Part shown: positions 26,450 through 34,768 of the stretch, one piece after another
Numbering within the stretch: position 1 is the first letter of the stretch
Layout: the number at the start of each line of letters is the position of its first letter
NCBI GenBank assembly: GCA_018402305.1
Contig: JAGYJE010000019.1
Location: 1 to 34,768, forward strand
Direction: 5' to 3'
Length of the DNA stretch: 34,768 nt
DNA from: Puniceicoccaceae bacterium
GTDB taxonomy: Bacteria; Verrucomicrobiota; Verrucomicrobiia; Opitutales; Coraliomargaritaceae
Notes under the pieces: generated by a model
Databases searched by the model: none
Seen by the model: only the letters and a program-made list of their open reading frames with translations
Told to the model about the DNA's origin: nothing
Made by a program: the position numbers and the translations under genes

Positions 26450-27274
26450 ATGAACGCATTCTGTAATTTTCTAAAATCAACAATCGGACGCAAGGTCCTG
26501 ATGGCGTTGACCGGTCTTGTGCTGGTGGGTTTTGTCATGGGCCACATGTTGGGTAACCTGCAAATATTCCTGGGGGCCGAGGCGATCAACGCCTACGCCT
26601 ACAAGCTGCACGAGGTGCTGCCCTCCTCGGCGCTCTGGGCGGTTCGGCTCTTTCTGCTGGCCAGTGTGGCGATCCACATTTGGGCGGCGGTTACGCTGAC
26701 GCTGGACAACCGGCGTGCCCGACCATCCGGCTACGATGCCGACCGTGTGATTCAAGCGAGTTACTCCTCGCGGACGATGCGGATGAGTGGTGTGATCCTG
26801 CTTGCGTTTATCGTTTTCCACCTGGCCCATTTCACGGCCCGGGTGGTTCCTGGCATGCAGTATGAGGATCCGGGTGTGATTGAGGAAACGGAGGTGCCGT
26901 TGGTGAAAAAAGGTGAAGCTGTGTTGAAAAACGGAGAGGTGGTTATGACGTTTAACGTAAACGATATGATGATCTCCGGTTTTCAAGTGTGGTGGGTCTC
27001 CGCGTTCTACGTGATCGCTACGGGCCTGCTTTGTATGCACTTGACGCACGGCGTAAGCAGCATGTTTCAAACTGTCGGCCTCCGAAACGCACTTTGGAGA
27101 AAACGTCTCGACAAGCTTGCACTCGCCTACGGATGGGTCGTCTTTCTGGGCTTCGCCATGATCCCGATTGCCGTGCTGGGCGGCATCCTTGAAAAAGATC
27201 CCTCCGGCGGACTCGTTTCCGGGGTGATGGAGCCATCTGAATCAGCCACACTCGCTCAAACCGAACAAAACTAG
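26450..27274 (+). CDS. sdhC: Succinate dehydrogenase cytochrome b558 subunit
   Basis: Membrane anchor of complex II, 274 aa. It is a fused, five-helix, probably dihaem subunit (type B, as in Bacillus, Bacteroidetes and epsilonproteobacteria), so no sdhD is expected. Helices lie at about 17-40, 62-80, 110-130, 178-200 and 225-245. Candidate haem His residues sit in [20 protein letters not shown] and MHLTHG. A periplasmic or cytoplasmic loop of about 35 residues between helices 3 and 4 is longer than in B. subtilis SdhC. No Shine-Dalgarno precedes the ATG. It opens the sdhCAB operon, with sdhA 11 nt downstream. Confidence 0.93.
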   Translation: MNAFCNFLKSTIGRKVLMALTGLVLVGFVMGHMLGNLQIFLGAEAINAYAYKLHEVLPSSALWAVRLFLLASVAIHIWAAVTLTLDNRRARPSGYDADRVIQASYSSRTMRMSGVILLAFIVFHLAHFTARVVPGMQYEDPGVIEETEVPLVKKGEAVLKNGEVVMTFNVNDMMISGFQVWWVSAFYVIATGLLCMHLTHGVSSMFQTVGLRNALWRKRLDKLALAYGWVVFLGFAMIPIAVLGGILEKDPSGGLVSGVMEPSESATLAQTEQN

Positions 27275-27285
27275 GACCACCCGAT

Positions 27286-29229
27286 ATGAATCTGGATTCA
27301 AAAATCCCTGAAGGACCGCTCGCAGAAAAGTGGTCGAGCCACAAATTCAACATGAAGCTGGTCAACCCGGCCAACCGTCGTAAATACCACGTCATCGTCG
27401 TCGGATCCGGTTTGGCGGGAGGCGCGGCGGCAGCCAGTCTCGCCGAGCAGGGCTACAAGGTATCCTGCTTCTGCTATCAGGACAGTCCACGCCGCGCGCA
27501 CAGCATTGCCGCGCAGGGCGGTATCAACGCAGCGAAGAACTATCAAAACGATGGTGACAGCGTGCAGCGCCTCTTTTACGACACCGTAAAGGGAGGGGAC
27601 TACCGTTCGCGCGAAGCGAACGTGTACCGTCTCGCCGAGGTGTCGGCTGACATCATTGACCAGTGCGTGGCCAACGGCGTCCCCTTTGCCCGCGAATACG
27701 GCGGCTTGCTCGCGAACCGCTCCTTCGGTGGTGCGCAGGTCTCACGCACCTTCTATGCCCGCGGCCAAACTGGCCAGCAGCTTCTGCTCGGTGCCTATGC
27801 GGCCCTCAGCCGCCAGATTGGGCTCGGGAACGTGAAGATGCACAACCGTCATGAGCTGTTGGACGTGGTCAAAGTAGAGGGTCACGCCAAGGGGATCATT
27901 GTCCGGAACATGGTGAGCGGGGAGGTTTCGCGGCACGCTGGCGACTGTGTGGTGCTGGCCACCGGCGGCTACGGCAATGTATTTTTTCTTTCAACCAATG
28001 CACAGGGCTGCAACGTGACTGCTGCCTACCGCGCTCACAAGCGGGGCGCCGGCTTCGCCAACCCCTGCTACACGCAGATCCACCCGACCTGTATCCCGGT
28101 GCATGGCGACAAGCAGTCGAAGCTCACTCTCATGTCGGAATCGCTGCGGAACGACGGCCGGGTTTGGACGCCTATGGACGCCGAGACCGCCAAGCAAATC
28201 CGCGAGGGCAGGCTCGATCCGAACCAGCTGCCTGAAGCGGACCGCGATTACTTCCTTGAACGCAAATACCCCAGCTTCGGTAACCTCGCTCCGCGCGACA
28301 TTTCATCCCGTGCGGCCAAAGAGGCCTGTGATGAGGGCCGGGGTGTTGCTGCGACGGGACTCGGTGTCTTCCTCGACTTTCGTGATGCCATCAAGCGCGA
28401 CGGGCAAAAGGCCATCGAAGAGCGCTACGGTAATCTTTTTGAGATGTATCGCTGTATCACCGGCGACAACCCCTACGAGACGCCGATGATGATCTTCCCC
28501 GCCGTGCACTACACGATGGGCGGGCTCTGGGTGGATTATAATTTGGAGTCCACCATCCCCGGCATGTTTGTCGGCGGGGAGGCCAACTTCTCCGACCATG
28601 GGGCGAACCGCCTGGGCGCATCCGCGCTCATGCAGGGTTTGGCGGACGGGTATTTCGTTTTGCCCTACACGGTCGGTAATTACCTCGGCGAGCAAGGCGT
28701 GGCGGCTGCTGGCAAGGTGACGACGGATCACCCCGCCTTTGCCGAGGTCGAGGCTGACGTCAAGGCCCGCATCAACAAGCTGCTTTCAATCAACGGCACG
28801 GAAACACCACGTTCCTTTCATAAGCGTCTGGGGCAAATTATCTGGAATCAATGTGGCATGGCCCGGAGCAAGGAGGGTCTCGAAGGCGCCATCCGTGATC
28901 TTCAGGAGCTGCGCAAAGAATTCTGGAGCAACCTCAAAGTGGTGGGCGGTGCCGACGGCATCAATCCCGAGTTGGAGCGTGCCGGCCGCGTGGCGGACTT
29001 CATCGAATTCGGCGAGCTGATGTGCCGTGATGCCCTCATGCGCGAGGAGTCCTGCGGTGGCCACTTCCGGGTCGAGCACCAGACTGAAGAGGGCGAAGCC
29101 CTCCGCGACGATGAAAATTACGCCTTCGTCGGGGTTTGGGAGTATTTGGGAGACGACGTCGAGCCGAATCTTCACAAGGAGCCTTTGATTTACGAGAATG
29201 TGAAGCTGGCTACCCGCAGCTACAAATAA
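27286..29229 (+). CDS. sdhA: Succinate dehydrogenase flavoprotein subunit
   Basis: Oxidises succinate to fumarate with covalently bound FAD. 647 aa, the long form paired with type-B membrane anchors. FAD-binding GSGLAGG (40-46); the FAD-linking His72 in [18 protein letters not shown]; substrate-site segments such as [10 protein letters not shown] and the [19 protein letters not shown] motif, which closes over the flavin. The C-terminal helical domain includes [17 protein letters not shown] and a final region typical of the family (GVWEYLGDD near the end). Located between sdhC and sdhB; a weak AGGA lies 14 nt before the ATG. Confidence 0.97.
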   Translation: MNLDSKIPEGPLAEKWSSHKFNMKLVNPANRRKYHVIVVGSGLAGGAAAASLAEQGYKVSCFCYQDSPRRAHSIAAQGGINAAKNYQNDGDSVQRLFYDTVKGGDYRSREANVYRLAEVSADIIDQCVANGVPFAREYGGLLANRSFGGAQVSRTFYARGQTGQQLLLGAYAALSRQIGLGNVKMHNRHELLDVVKVEGHAKGIIVRNMVSGEVSRHAGDCVVLATGGYGNVFFLSTNAQGCNVTAAYRAHKRGAGFANPCYTQIHPTCIPVHGDKQSKLTLMSESLRNDGRVWTPMDAETAKQIREGRLDPNQLPEADRDYFLERKYPSFGNLAPRDISSRAAKEACDEGRGVAATGLGVFLDFRDAIKRDGQKAIEERYGNLFEMYRCITGDNPYETPMMIFPAVHYTMGGLWVDYNLESTIPGMFVGGEANFSDHGANRLGASALMQGLADGYFVLPYTVGNYLGEQGVAAAGKVTTDHPAFAEVEADVKARINKLLSINGTETPRSFHKRLGQIIWNQCGMARSKEGLEGAIRDLQELRKEFWSNLKVVGGADGINPELERAGRVADFIEFGELMCRDALMREESCGGHFRVEHQTEEGEALRDDENYAFVGVWEYLGDDVEPNLHKEPLIYENVKLATRSYK

Positions 29230-29244
29230 TCAAGCGAAACCACC

Positions 29245-30018
29245 ATGGAAAAGACAATGAACCTTACGCTCAAAGTTTGGCGCCAAACGAGCGCCAATGC
29301 CAAGGGGCACTTCGAAACCTACAAGGTCGAAAACATCTCCGGGGATTCGTCCTTTTTGGAGATGATGGACATCCTCTCCGAGCAGCTGGTTGAGGCGGGC
29401 AAAGAGCCGGTTGCATTCGACCACGATTGTCGTGAAGGGATCTGCGGCATGTGCTCGATGACGATTAACGGCATACCGCACGGTCCCGAGAAAGCGACGA
29501 CGACCTGCCAACTCCACATGCGCCACTTCCATGATGGCCAGACCATTACGATCGAACCGTTTCGGGCGAAGCCCTTTCCCGTCTTGAAAGACCTCATGGT
29601 CGACCGCAGCGCCTTTGACCGCATCATCCAATCCGGTGGCTTCATCACGGCCCGTGCCGGCAGCGGCGTCGACGCTAATGCCATCCCAATCCCCAAAAAA
29701 ACAGCGGACTATGCGATGGACGCGGCCGCTTGTATCGGGTGCGGGGCCTGTGTCGCGGCTTGCCCGAATGCTTCGGCCATGCTGTTCACCGGGGCGAAAG
29801 TCTCCCACATGAACAGTCTTCCCCAGGGCAAGGCCGAGAAACACCGTCGGGCGCTTGCCATGGTGACGACGATGGATGGAGAGGGCTTTGGAGGGTGCAC
29901 CAACATCGGTGAATGTGAGGCTGCCTGCCCAAAGAGTATCTCGCTCGACATGATTGCACAGCTCAACCGGGATTATGCTACGGCGCAGGTTAAAAACTTC
30001 TTTCAGCCAGTCAGCTGA
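29245..30018 (+). CDS. sdhB: Succinate dehydrogenase iron-sulfur subunit
   Basis: Carries electrons from FAD to the membrane subunit through three clusters. 257 aa. The 2Fe-2S ligands are Cys62, Cys67, Cys70 and Cys88 (CREGICGMC). The ferredoxin-like C-terminal half has [13 protein letters not shown] (163, 166, 169, 173) and [13 protein letters not shown] (218, 224, 228), which together supply the 4Fe-4S and 3Fe-4S ligands. Last gene of sdhCAB, 15 nt after sdhA. No hairpin terminator follows; an 11-bp tandem array fills the gap to the converging glycosyltransferase gene. Confidence 0.97.
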   Translation: MEKTMNLTLKVWRQTSANAKGHFETYKVENISGDSSFLEMMDILSEQLVEAGKEPVAFDHDCREGICGMCSMTINGIPHGPEKATTTCQLHMRHFHDGQTITIEPFRAKPFPVLKDLMVDRSAFDRIIQSGGFITARAGSGVDANAIPIPKKTADYAMDAAACIGCGACVAACPNASAMLFTGAKVSHMNSLPQGKAEKHRRALAMVTTMDGEGFGGCTNIGECEAACPKSISLDMIAQLNRDYATAQVKNFFQPVS

Positions 30019-30019
30019 G

Positions 30020-30117
30020 TTGTAGCCGCCTTGTAGACGCCTTGTAGACGCTTCCAGGCCGCCTCCAGGCCGCTTCCAGGCCGCCTCCAGAAGTCTCCAA
30101 GCCGCCTTTCAGACGCC
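30020..30117. repeat. 11-bp tandem array between convergent sdhB and glycosyltransferase genes
   Basis: Nine direct units, eight of 11 bp and one of 10, run from just after the sdhB stop: TTGTAGCCGCC, TTGTAGACGCC, TTGTAGACGCT, TCCAGGCCGCC, TCCAGGCCGCT, TCCAGGCCGCC, a 10-bp variant, TCCAAGCCGCC and TTTCAGACGCC. The last unit contains the glycosyltransferase stop codon (TCA at 30109-30111 on +). Changes between neighbouring units look like stepwise duplication and drift. Confidence 0.88.
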
Positions 30118-31245
30118 CTGAGGTTCGTCTCTGGCGGCCTCAAGGTCGGCGACAAACTTGCGGACAATACCCTCCCATCCGAGGGATTCTGCAGTCTTTC
30201 GGGCCTCAGCCCGAATGGCCGGCCAGGAGGCGCGGCGCTCCAGGGCGCATTCGAGGGCCTGGAGAAAGGCCTCTCGTTTATCAAAGTCCGCCAAAAAACC
30301 GTTTTCACCGTTTCGGATAAAGCGCCGGGGCGCGGCATAGTCGTAAGCGAGCGTAGCGAGGCCCGATGCCAGCGCTTCGGTGACCACATTACCAAAGGTT
30401 TCGGTCACACTGGGAAAGATGAAAAGGTCGGCAGAGGCGTAATGCCGGGCCAAGTCCTCACCTTGCTGCATGCCTGCGAAGATGAAGTCAGGATGGGCCT
30501 TTTCCAATTTGGCGCGTTCCGGGCCATCGCCGACAAAGACGCAGGCGGCGGACGGCACGAGTGCCCGAACCCGCTGGAAGGCCTCGGCGGCAAGGGGGAT
30601 ATTTTTCTCGGCTGCCAGACGGCTGACAAAAAGAGCGACGAGACCATCCTCACCGACGCCCCAACGCTGCCGCAGCGCGGCCGCGCGCTTCTCCGGAGAG
30701 AAGAGCGCCGTATCGACACCCCGGCCGAGCAGCCGGGTGTCCGTGATGCCCATGGCCTCCAGGCGATCAATCACATCCTGCGAGGGGGCAAAGGTGCGGC
30801 GGGTTTTGTTATGCGTATCCCTAAGAAAGCCCTGCACCATGTTCGCCAAAATGGGCAGTTTGTAGTGCTTCATGTATTCATGGAAATTGGTATGAAATCC
30901 GGAAACGACGGGGATGGCACCATCGCCGGCGGCTCGAATAGCGGACTGCCCGAGGGGTCCTTCCGTGGCAACGTAGATGATGTCGGGGCGGTCCACCTCC
31001 CAGAGAGTGCGGAGTTTGTGGCGGCAGGGCAGACCGAAGCGGAGGCCGTCATAGCCGGGCAGGGGGAGGCCGCTCACGATAGTTTCATTCGTATAGCTGG
31101 CGTTCTGAGCTTCCGAACTTTGTCGCGGACGGACGATGCGGACTTCGTGGCCTGCGCGCTCAAGTTCCGTAGTGATGCGGTGGAGCGTCATGGCCACACC
31201 ATTGACTTCGGGCGGATAGGTTTCGGTGACGATGCAAAGTTTCAT
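30109..31245 (-). CDS. GT4-family glycosyltransferase
   Basis: Retaining glycosyltransferase with a GT-B fold, 378 aa from the ATG at 31245 (MKLCIVTETYPPEVNGVA). A start 20 codons upstream is less likely because the conserved fold begins here. The N-terminal domain has the Gly-rich acceptor loop PPEVNGVA. The C-terminal nucleotide-sugar domain has FVSRLAAEKNIPLAAEAF, VGDGPERAKLE and the E-x7-E motif ETFGNVVTE. It most resembles alpha-mannosyl or sulfoquinovosyl/glycolipid transferases (PimB/MgtA/SqdX-like), but donor and acceptor cannot be assigned. It is divergent from miaA (83 nt apart), and its stop lies within the 11-bp array. Confidence 0.88.
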   Translation of the reverse strand: MKLCIVTETYPPEVNGVAMTLHRITTELERAGHEVRIVRPRQSSEAQNASYTNETIVSGLPLPGYDGLRFGLPCRHKLRTLWEVDRPDIIYVATEGPLGQSAIRAAGDGAIPVVSGFHTNFHEYMKHYKLPILANMVQGFLRDTHNKTRRTFAPSQDVIDRLEAMGITDTRLLGRGVDTALFSPEKRAAALRQRWGVGEDGLVALFVSRLAAEKNIPLAAEAFQRVRALVPSAACVFVGDGPERAKLEKAHPDFIFAGMQQGEDLARHYASADLFIFPSVTETFGNVVTEALASGLATLAYDYAAPRRFIRNGENGFLADFDKREAFLQALECALERRASWPAIRAEARKTAESLGWEGIVRKFVADLEAARDEPQGV

Positions 31246-31328
31246 TTTCAGCCGGTGTGAAGGTCCAAGGTTGCCAAAACTGAGGTAGCTGCGCTGAATA
31301 GACAAGACGCGAGACGCCTGTCACACAA

Positions 31329-32216
31329 ATGAAACCAACCCTTCACATTATCACAGGCCCAACAGCCGTGGGCAAGACCGAGTATGCCTTGAGCTACGCC
31401 AAGTCGCAAAACGCTGAAATCGTCTCTTGCGATGCCTCACTTGTTTACCGGGGCATGGATATCGGCACAGCCAAGCCCAGCGCGGCCGAACGCGCCCGAG
31501 TGCCGCACCATCTGATCGATATGCAATTTGTAAACCAGCCGTATGATATCGTGGCCTACGCAGCGGATGCGGAAGCGGCGGTAGCGGGGATCTTCGCTCG
31601 GGGGAAATCGGTCGTGGTGACCGGTGGTAGCGGGTTTTACTTGAAGAGTTTCTTTGTGCCGGTCATCGATGCAGTTAAGGTGAGCGATTCGGTCAGAGCG
31701 GGGGTTCTGGCCCTTTACGAAGCACGGGGCTTGCCCGGGTTACTGGACGAGTTGCACCGCTGCAGTCCGGCAGGCCTGGGCAATCTGGACCCACAAAACC
31801 CGCGCCGTGTGCTGCGGGCCCTGGAGCGCTGCCAAGCTTCAGGAAAGGACTTGCCCACCCTGCAGGCCGAATTTGCGGCCCGGCCGTCGCCCTATCCCAA
31901 CTATTCGAAGCGCTATATTCTCCTGGATCGCGACAAAGCAGTGCTGGCACAACGTGTGGTCGCACGCACCGGGCAGATGATGGAGGCCGGTCTGATCGAT
32001 GAGGTCGCGGGGCTCGTCAAGCAAGGCATTCGCGAAAACCCCAGTGCGGCCTCCGCGATCGGCTATCGCGAGACCCTAGCCTACCTCGATGGGCAGCTGA
32101 GCCGCGAAGAGCTGGTCCCTGCCATCGTTCAAAATACGCTGCATCTCGTCAAAAAGCAGCGGACCTGGTTTCGCACACAGCTGCCCCCAGCGGACGAGCG
32201 GGTGGCGTTTGATTAG
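31329..32216 (+). CDS. miaA: tRNA dimethylallyltransferase
   Basis: Adds a dimethylallyl group to A37 of tRNAs that read UNN codons. 295 aa, slightly short for the family. P-loop GPTAVGKT (10-17); the CDASLVYRGMDIGTAKPS segment (34-51) with the catalytic Asp; HHLIDM (60-65), a conserved acceptor-site block; VVVTGGSGFYLKSFF (95-109); and C-terminal AIGYRETLAYLDG plus KKQRTWFRTQ. The ATG follows CACACAA without a Shine-Dalgarno. It is not next to hfq or mutL as in enterobacteria. Confidence 0.96.
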   Translation: MKPTLHIITGPTAVGKTEYALSYAKSQNAEIVSCDASLVYRGMDIGTAKPSAAERARVPHHLIDMQFVNQPYDIVAYAADAEAAVAGIFARGKSVVVTGGSGFYLKSFFVPVIDAVKVSDSVRAGVLALYEARGLPGLLDELHRCSPAGLGNLDPQNPRRVLRALERCQASGKDLPTLQAEFAARPSPYPNYSKRYILLDRDKAVLAQRVVARTGQMMEAGLIDEVAGLVKQGIRENPSAASAIGYRETLAYLDGQLSREELVPAIVQNTLHLVKKQRTWFRTQLPPADERVAFD

Positions 32217-32293
32217 TTGTGCAGCCATACCTTAGCAACTTCAAGACTATCGCCCACCTTGGCAATGGCTCCGCTCACTGAAAAGCCACAGGC

Positions 32294-33424
32294 TTAATCC
32301 TCGAACCAGCCCCGGGCGATGGAGGCGGCCTCACTGCGGGTCTCCGTGTGGAGTTTTGCCAGTATCCTGGAAATGTGCTTGCGCACGGTATTTTTACTGA
32401 TTCCTAAAAAAACGCCGATGCTTTCGTTACTTTTCCCGCGACATATCCAGGCGAGCACGCTTTTTTCCCGGCTGGTCAGGCCGAGCGCATCCGGAACGCC
32501 GACCGGGCGGTAGAGCAAGAGGCGGTGCGCCAGATTACGGTCGCCGAGGAAGACGGCGTGCAGGCTGTGCCCCGTCCTTTTCGAGGCGTCAAGGGCAAAC
32601 TCGGCACGATTCAGATCGGTGGCTTGCAGGGGGTAGGACTCACAGTGTAATTGTAGCCAGTTCTCCAACTGGGGCATGGGCGCTTTAGGGAAGCGAAGCT
32701 TCGGGCCGAAGCCGCCTTCGAAAACAGCGACTGCCTCGCTCCAGTTGCAAATCCTGACCGGCGGCGCTGCCTCGATGGGTAGAATGACAGAACGACCGCT
32801 GACCGCCTCAATATTACGTCCATTCGCCTCGGCATGGCGCAGCCAGTGATGGTTGCGCATGGCGGCGACGATATGGCGCTGCACCAGCAGCGCGAGGACC
32901 CGGTCGTTTTCGTTGATGGCCCGTGGGCTGCCGGCCATCACACTGAAACGGGTGTTGGCTTGCATGAGGGGCAAGTGAAGCAGGTCAGCCAGCCCGTAGG
33001 GTTGGATCACCTGCTGAAAGATTGTGGAGCGGGCGATTTCCTCCGGGCTCTGCAAACTGGCAAGGCTGACCAGTTGCTCGCTCTGCTCAACCGCCGCCTT
33101 GAACTTGGGCAACTCTACAGAGAAGCGGTCAATAATCGCGGAAATCGGGCTGCCCTCTTTTTCCACCTCGCCGCTTTGATCGGTGATTGTGCTACGCCCT
33201 GTTGCAGGATTGAAGGCAAAGCAATGCGCCACCGCGATGGGGAGGAGGTGAGAGGCCTTCAGAATCTGCAAGCACTCCGCTTCAAAGTGATCGTGGCCCA
33301 CCGCTTCCTGGAGCTGCGCGCTCAGCGCCATGAGCTTGTCGTGGTCCGATTTTAAACTAGGATTCGATTCCATTCCCTGAAGATAAGCCCATGTGTCTGA
33401 GAAAAAGAACTTAGAGTCTGGCAT
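32294..33424 (-). CDS. LuxR-family transcriptional regulator
   Basis: Up to 376 aa. The C-terminal 63 residues (about 314-376) form a clear LuxR/GerE helix-turn-helix: LTSREKSVLAWICRGKSNES leading into IGVFLGISKNTVRKHISRIL. The N-terminal 300 residues are a non-transmembrane sensory region I do not recognise; it could be GAF-like. No receiver Asp pattern and no partner kinase or LuxI gene is present. An alternative start at 33373 (MESNPSLKSDHDK) is equally possible. It converges on miaA, with a 77-nt gap containing only a weak AAGCC/GGCTT hairpin. Confidence 0.8.
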   Translation of the reverse strand: MPDSKFFFSDTWAYLQGMESNPSLKSDHDKLMALSAQLQEAVGHDHFEAECLQILKASHLLPIAVAHCFAFNPATGRSTITDQSGEVEKEGSPISAIIDRFSVELPKFKAAVEQSEQLVSLASLQSPEEIARSTIFQQVIQPYGLADLLHLPLMQANTRFSVMAGSPRAINENDRVLALLVQRHIVAAMRNHHWLRHAEANGRNIEAVSGRSVILPIEAAPPVRICNWSEAVAVFEGGFGPKLRFPKAPMPQLENWLQLHCESYPLQATDLNRAEFALDASKRTGHSLHAVFLGDRNLAHRLLLYRPVGVPDALGLTSREKSVLAWICRGKSNESIGVFLGISKNTVRKHISRILAKLHTETRSEAASIARGWFED

Positions 33425-33489
33425 GATTTTTCAGCGAGGTAAAGTCGTATCTGCCAGAGAAATGGCCGAAAATTCCGGGACACTCCTGG

Positions 33490-33533
33490 CTTCCGAATCG
33501 GGCCACTGGAAAGTGAGTGTCCTTAAAATTTCG
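33490..33533. repeat. 44-bp direct repeat, copy 1
   Basis: Copy 1 runs from CTTCCGAATCGGGCCACTGG to the end of TTAAAATTTCG. It matches 41 of 44 positions of the copy at 33648-33691. The two copies frame a 114-bp GC-rich insert. The pair lies in the 329-bp gap between the LuxR-type regulator and the toxin-antitoxin genes, which has no convincing gene. Confidence 0.9.
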
Positions 33534-33647
33534 ACATACGGAGAGCGGGTGTCCCCACCCGCTTCACAGGATGATGCCCCGGTGCGTGGGGACCCGTCTT
33601 TGCCATATGGGCTACGCCGGACTCCGGCACGCACCCTCCTTTCCTAA
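33534..33647. repeat. REP-like GC-rich insert between the direct repeats
   Basis: The 114-bp segment contains the hairpin GCGGGTG-TCCC-CACCCGC (33545-33562). A wider inverted pair follows: GGTGCGTG (33581-33588) and CACGCACC (33628-33635). The same arms form a tight hairpin at 13807-13826. It has hairpin-rich, mobile-looking architecture but no coding capacity of its own. Confidence 0.65.
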
Positions 33648-33691
33648 CTTCCGAATTGGGCCACTGGAAAGTGGGTGTTCTTAAAATTTCG
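33648..33691. repeat. 44-bp direct repeat, copy 2
   Basis: Copy 2 runs from CTTCCGAATTGGGCCACTGG to TTAAAATTTCG, differing from copy 1 by three transitions (C/T, A/G, C/T). The toxin-antitoxin pair begins 62 nt downstream. Confidence 0.9.
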
Positions 33692-33753
33692 CAAAGAAAG
33701 AACGCCGCGCTGAAGCCGATTGACTATCGGACGTTACACAGTAGTTTAGTGGC

Positions 33754-33960
33754 ATGAGTATTTCCGTAGAAAGAGAAGAGCTGAAAGGCGTCATCAAGGA
33801 ATCGGTTTTGGAGTTGTTTGAGCAGAATCGCGAACTATTTGCAGGAATTATCGAAGAAGTAATTGAAGATAAGCTGTTTATGGATGCGATGAAGGCTGGG
33901 GAATCGTCTGAATTGGTCTCTCGGGATGCCATCTTCGCAGCGCTCAAGAATGAAGGTTGA
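33754..33960 (+). CDS. Antitoxin of a RelE/ParE-type pair
   Basis: 68 aa, acidic and helical: SVEREELKGVIKESVLELFE leads into a segment rich in Glu/Asp, and the C-terminus is SRDAIFAALKNEG. There is no obvious DNA-binding fold. It resembles small antitoxins that precede RelE/ParE toxins in environmental bacteria, and the call rests mainly on position: its stop overlaps the toxin start by 11 nt. No Shine-Dalgarno is seen. It probably neutralises the toxin by wrapping around it. Confidence 0.7.
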   Translation: MSISVEREELKGVIKESVLELFEQNRELFAGIIEEVIEDKLFMDAMKAGESSELVSRDAIFAALKNEG

Positions 33961-34216
33961 GTATCACAAGTCCTTCGAGCGTGACCTTCGGAGAGTGCGG
34001 GATCAAAATTTACTGGATCGGGTCCAGGCGGTTCTAGTCGGGTTGGAGGGTTCAGAAAGCTTGGGCTCTATTTCGAATGTAAAAGTGATGAAAGGGCATC
34101 CCGATTATTTCAGAATTCGCATTGGTGACTACCGACTTGGTTTAAAGCGAATCGATGATGGCGTAAGAATCATCCGTTTCCTCAGCCGAGGTGATATTTA
34201 TCGGAAGTTCCCATGA
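33950..34216 (+). CDS. RelE/ParE-family toxin
   Basis: 88 aa from the ATG at 33950, chosen because it opens the typical strand-helix start MKVEYHKSFERDLRRVRDQ and overlaps the antitoxin stop. The C-terminal core YFRIRIGDYRLGLKRIDDGV continuing RIIRFLSRGDIYRKFP fits the RelE/ParE superfamily pattern (R-I-R-x-G-D-Y-R ... R-x-D-I-Y-R-x-F). It would act as a ribosome-dependent mRNA interferase or a gyrase poison; which of these cannot be told. It appears intact. Confidence 0.85.
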   Translation: MKVEYHKSFERDLRRVRDQNLLDRVQAVLVGLEGSESLGSISNVKVMKGHPDYFRIRIGDYRLGLKRIDDGVRIIRFLSRGDIYRKFP

Positions 34217-34335
34217 GTGAAGGTAGATCTAGTCGGAGGTCTCAACTCCTTTCGCGCTCCGCGCTTCAGTCGCGAGTGAGCTCCACGATGGAAATGGAAA
34301 TTGACGATTTAGATTTCTGACACATAGTTTCCCCC

Positions 34336-34536
34336 ATGAGCACTATAGAAGAAATTGAGAGCGCAGTCGAAAAACTAAACAAGGAAGAGCTTACAAGTTT
34401 TCGCAACTGGTTTGCACAACACGATGCTGCTCAGTGGGATGCGCAATTTGAATCAGACGTCGCCTCGGGTAAATTGGATTCTCTTGCCGCCGAAGCAATC
34501 GCAGATTTTGAAGCGGGAAGAACAAGTGAACTATGA
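34336..34536 (+). CDS. Antitoxin of a second RelE-type pair
   Basis: 66 aa: MSTIEEIESAVEKLNKEELT and then FRNWFAQHDAAQWDAQFESD, ending FEAGRTSEL. This matches a small antitoxin type I recognise from many environmental genomes, in which the EEL..FR.WF..(F/H)DA..WD pattern precedes a RelE-like toxin. The stop overlaps the next start as ATGA (34533-34536). It lies 119 nt after the first toxin-antitoxin pair and is intact, even though its partner seems damaged. Confidence 0.8.
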   Translation: MSTIEEIESAVEKLNKEELTSFRNWFAQHDAAQWDAQFESDVASGKLDSLAAEAIADFEAGRTSEL

Positions 34537-34733
34537 AGCATCACACGTCTGCAAAGTTCTGGACAGCCTATCATGCATTACCCGTAGACGTTCAAAAAAT
34601 CGCAGATAAGAATTTTGAGATACTCAAGGCCGACCCATTTCACCCATCATTGCACTTTAAAACAATCAAATGGACACCCACATCTCAGCATTCGCCACGG
34701 ACTCCAGTCGATTTTCAGCGGGACCCCCTATGA
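34533..34733 (+). pseudogene. Truncated RelE-like toxin
   Basis: 66 aa. The first 45 residues, SAKFWTAYHALPVDVQKIAD then KNFEILKADPFHPSLHFKTI, match the start of the RelE-like toxin that normally pairs with this antitoxin. The usual second half (a WSVRVG..YRAL strand pair and WFWIG.H.EYD end, from family knowledge) is absent. Instead the frame reads Pro/Thr/Ser-rich residues and stops at 34733. No other frame clearly continues the toxin, though one contains a possible remnant SGTPYDRV. It is probably inactive. The window ends 35 nt later. Confidence 0.6.
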
Positions 34734-34768
34734 CCGGGTTCATTTGTTGATAATCAATTACTTACAGC

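Noticed and set aside
34533..34768. Programmed frameshift restoring the second toxin
   Set aside because: No frame carries a convincing WSVRVG/YRAL-like continuation and no slippery site was evident, so decay is simpler.

Overview
The window is a chromosomal segment of a Gram-negative bacterium, most likely from the Verrucomicrobiota (class Opitutae, Coraliomargarita/Puniceicoccus-like). The reasons are: the gene order tRNA-Thr, tuf, tRNA-Trp, secE, nusG, rplKAJL, rpoB, rpoC, which is also found in PVC bacteria; an unusual EF-Tu switch I that I recall from Opitutae; starts mostly without Shine-Dalgarno sequences; an outer-membrane trimeric adhesin; and a three-gene sdhCAB operon with a fused cytochrome b subunit. 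The class assignment is inference from memory, not from a search.

Layout. 1-13421: translation/transcription block, all on +. It runs tRNA-Thr(GGT), tuf, tRNA-Trp(CCA), secE, nusG, rplK, rplA, rplJ, rplL, rpoB, rpoC and ends in a strong terminator. Inside it are short-unit tandem arrays in the gaps, a possible three-way-junction RNA before rplL, and a promoter-plus-terminator (attenuator-like) arrangement before rpoB. 13422-17100: accessory region with REP-like hairpins, a lipoprotein, a YadA-like trimeric autotransporter with 96-bp internal repeats, and two small ribbon-helix-helix (RHH)-like proteins facing away from each other across operator-like repeats. 17109-20528 (-): a complete FecCD/BtuCD-type importer (ATPase, permease, periplasmic binding protein) for iron-siderophore, haem or cobalamin.

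20676-26212: dusB (+) converges on a three-gene minus-strand run pyrG, an O-antigen ligase/polymerase-like membrane protein, and a dihydrolipoamide dehydrogenase/mercuric reductase-family flavoprotein. A REP-like palindrome fills the gap between dusB and the flavoprotein gene. 26393-30018 (+): sdhC-sdhA-sdhB (succinate dehydrogenase) with its own promoter. 30020-33424: an 11-bp tandem array, a GT4 glycosyltransferase (-), miaA (+) and a LuxR-type regulator (-). 33490-34768: a 44-bp direct repeat around a REP-like insert, a RelE/ParE toxin-antitoxin pair, and a second toxin-antitoxin pair whose toxin has lost its C-terminal half.

The most notable points are: (i) core-machinery oddities, namely EF-Tu without the usual switch I motif and RpoC without the second zinc-site cysteines; (ii) a candidate structured RNA in the rplJ-rplL gap; (iii) an RHH regulator next to a trimeric adhesin, with phased operator-like repeats; and (iv) many unrelated short tandem arrays in intergenic gaps, two of which begin on a stop codon.
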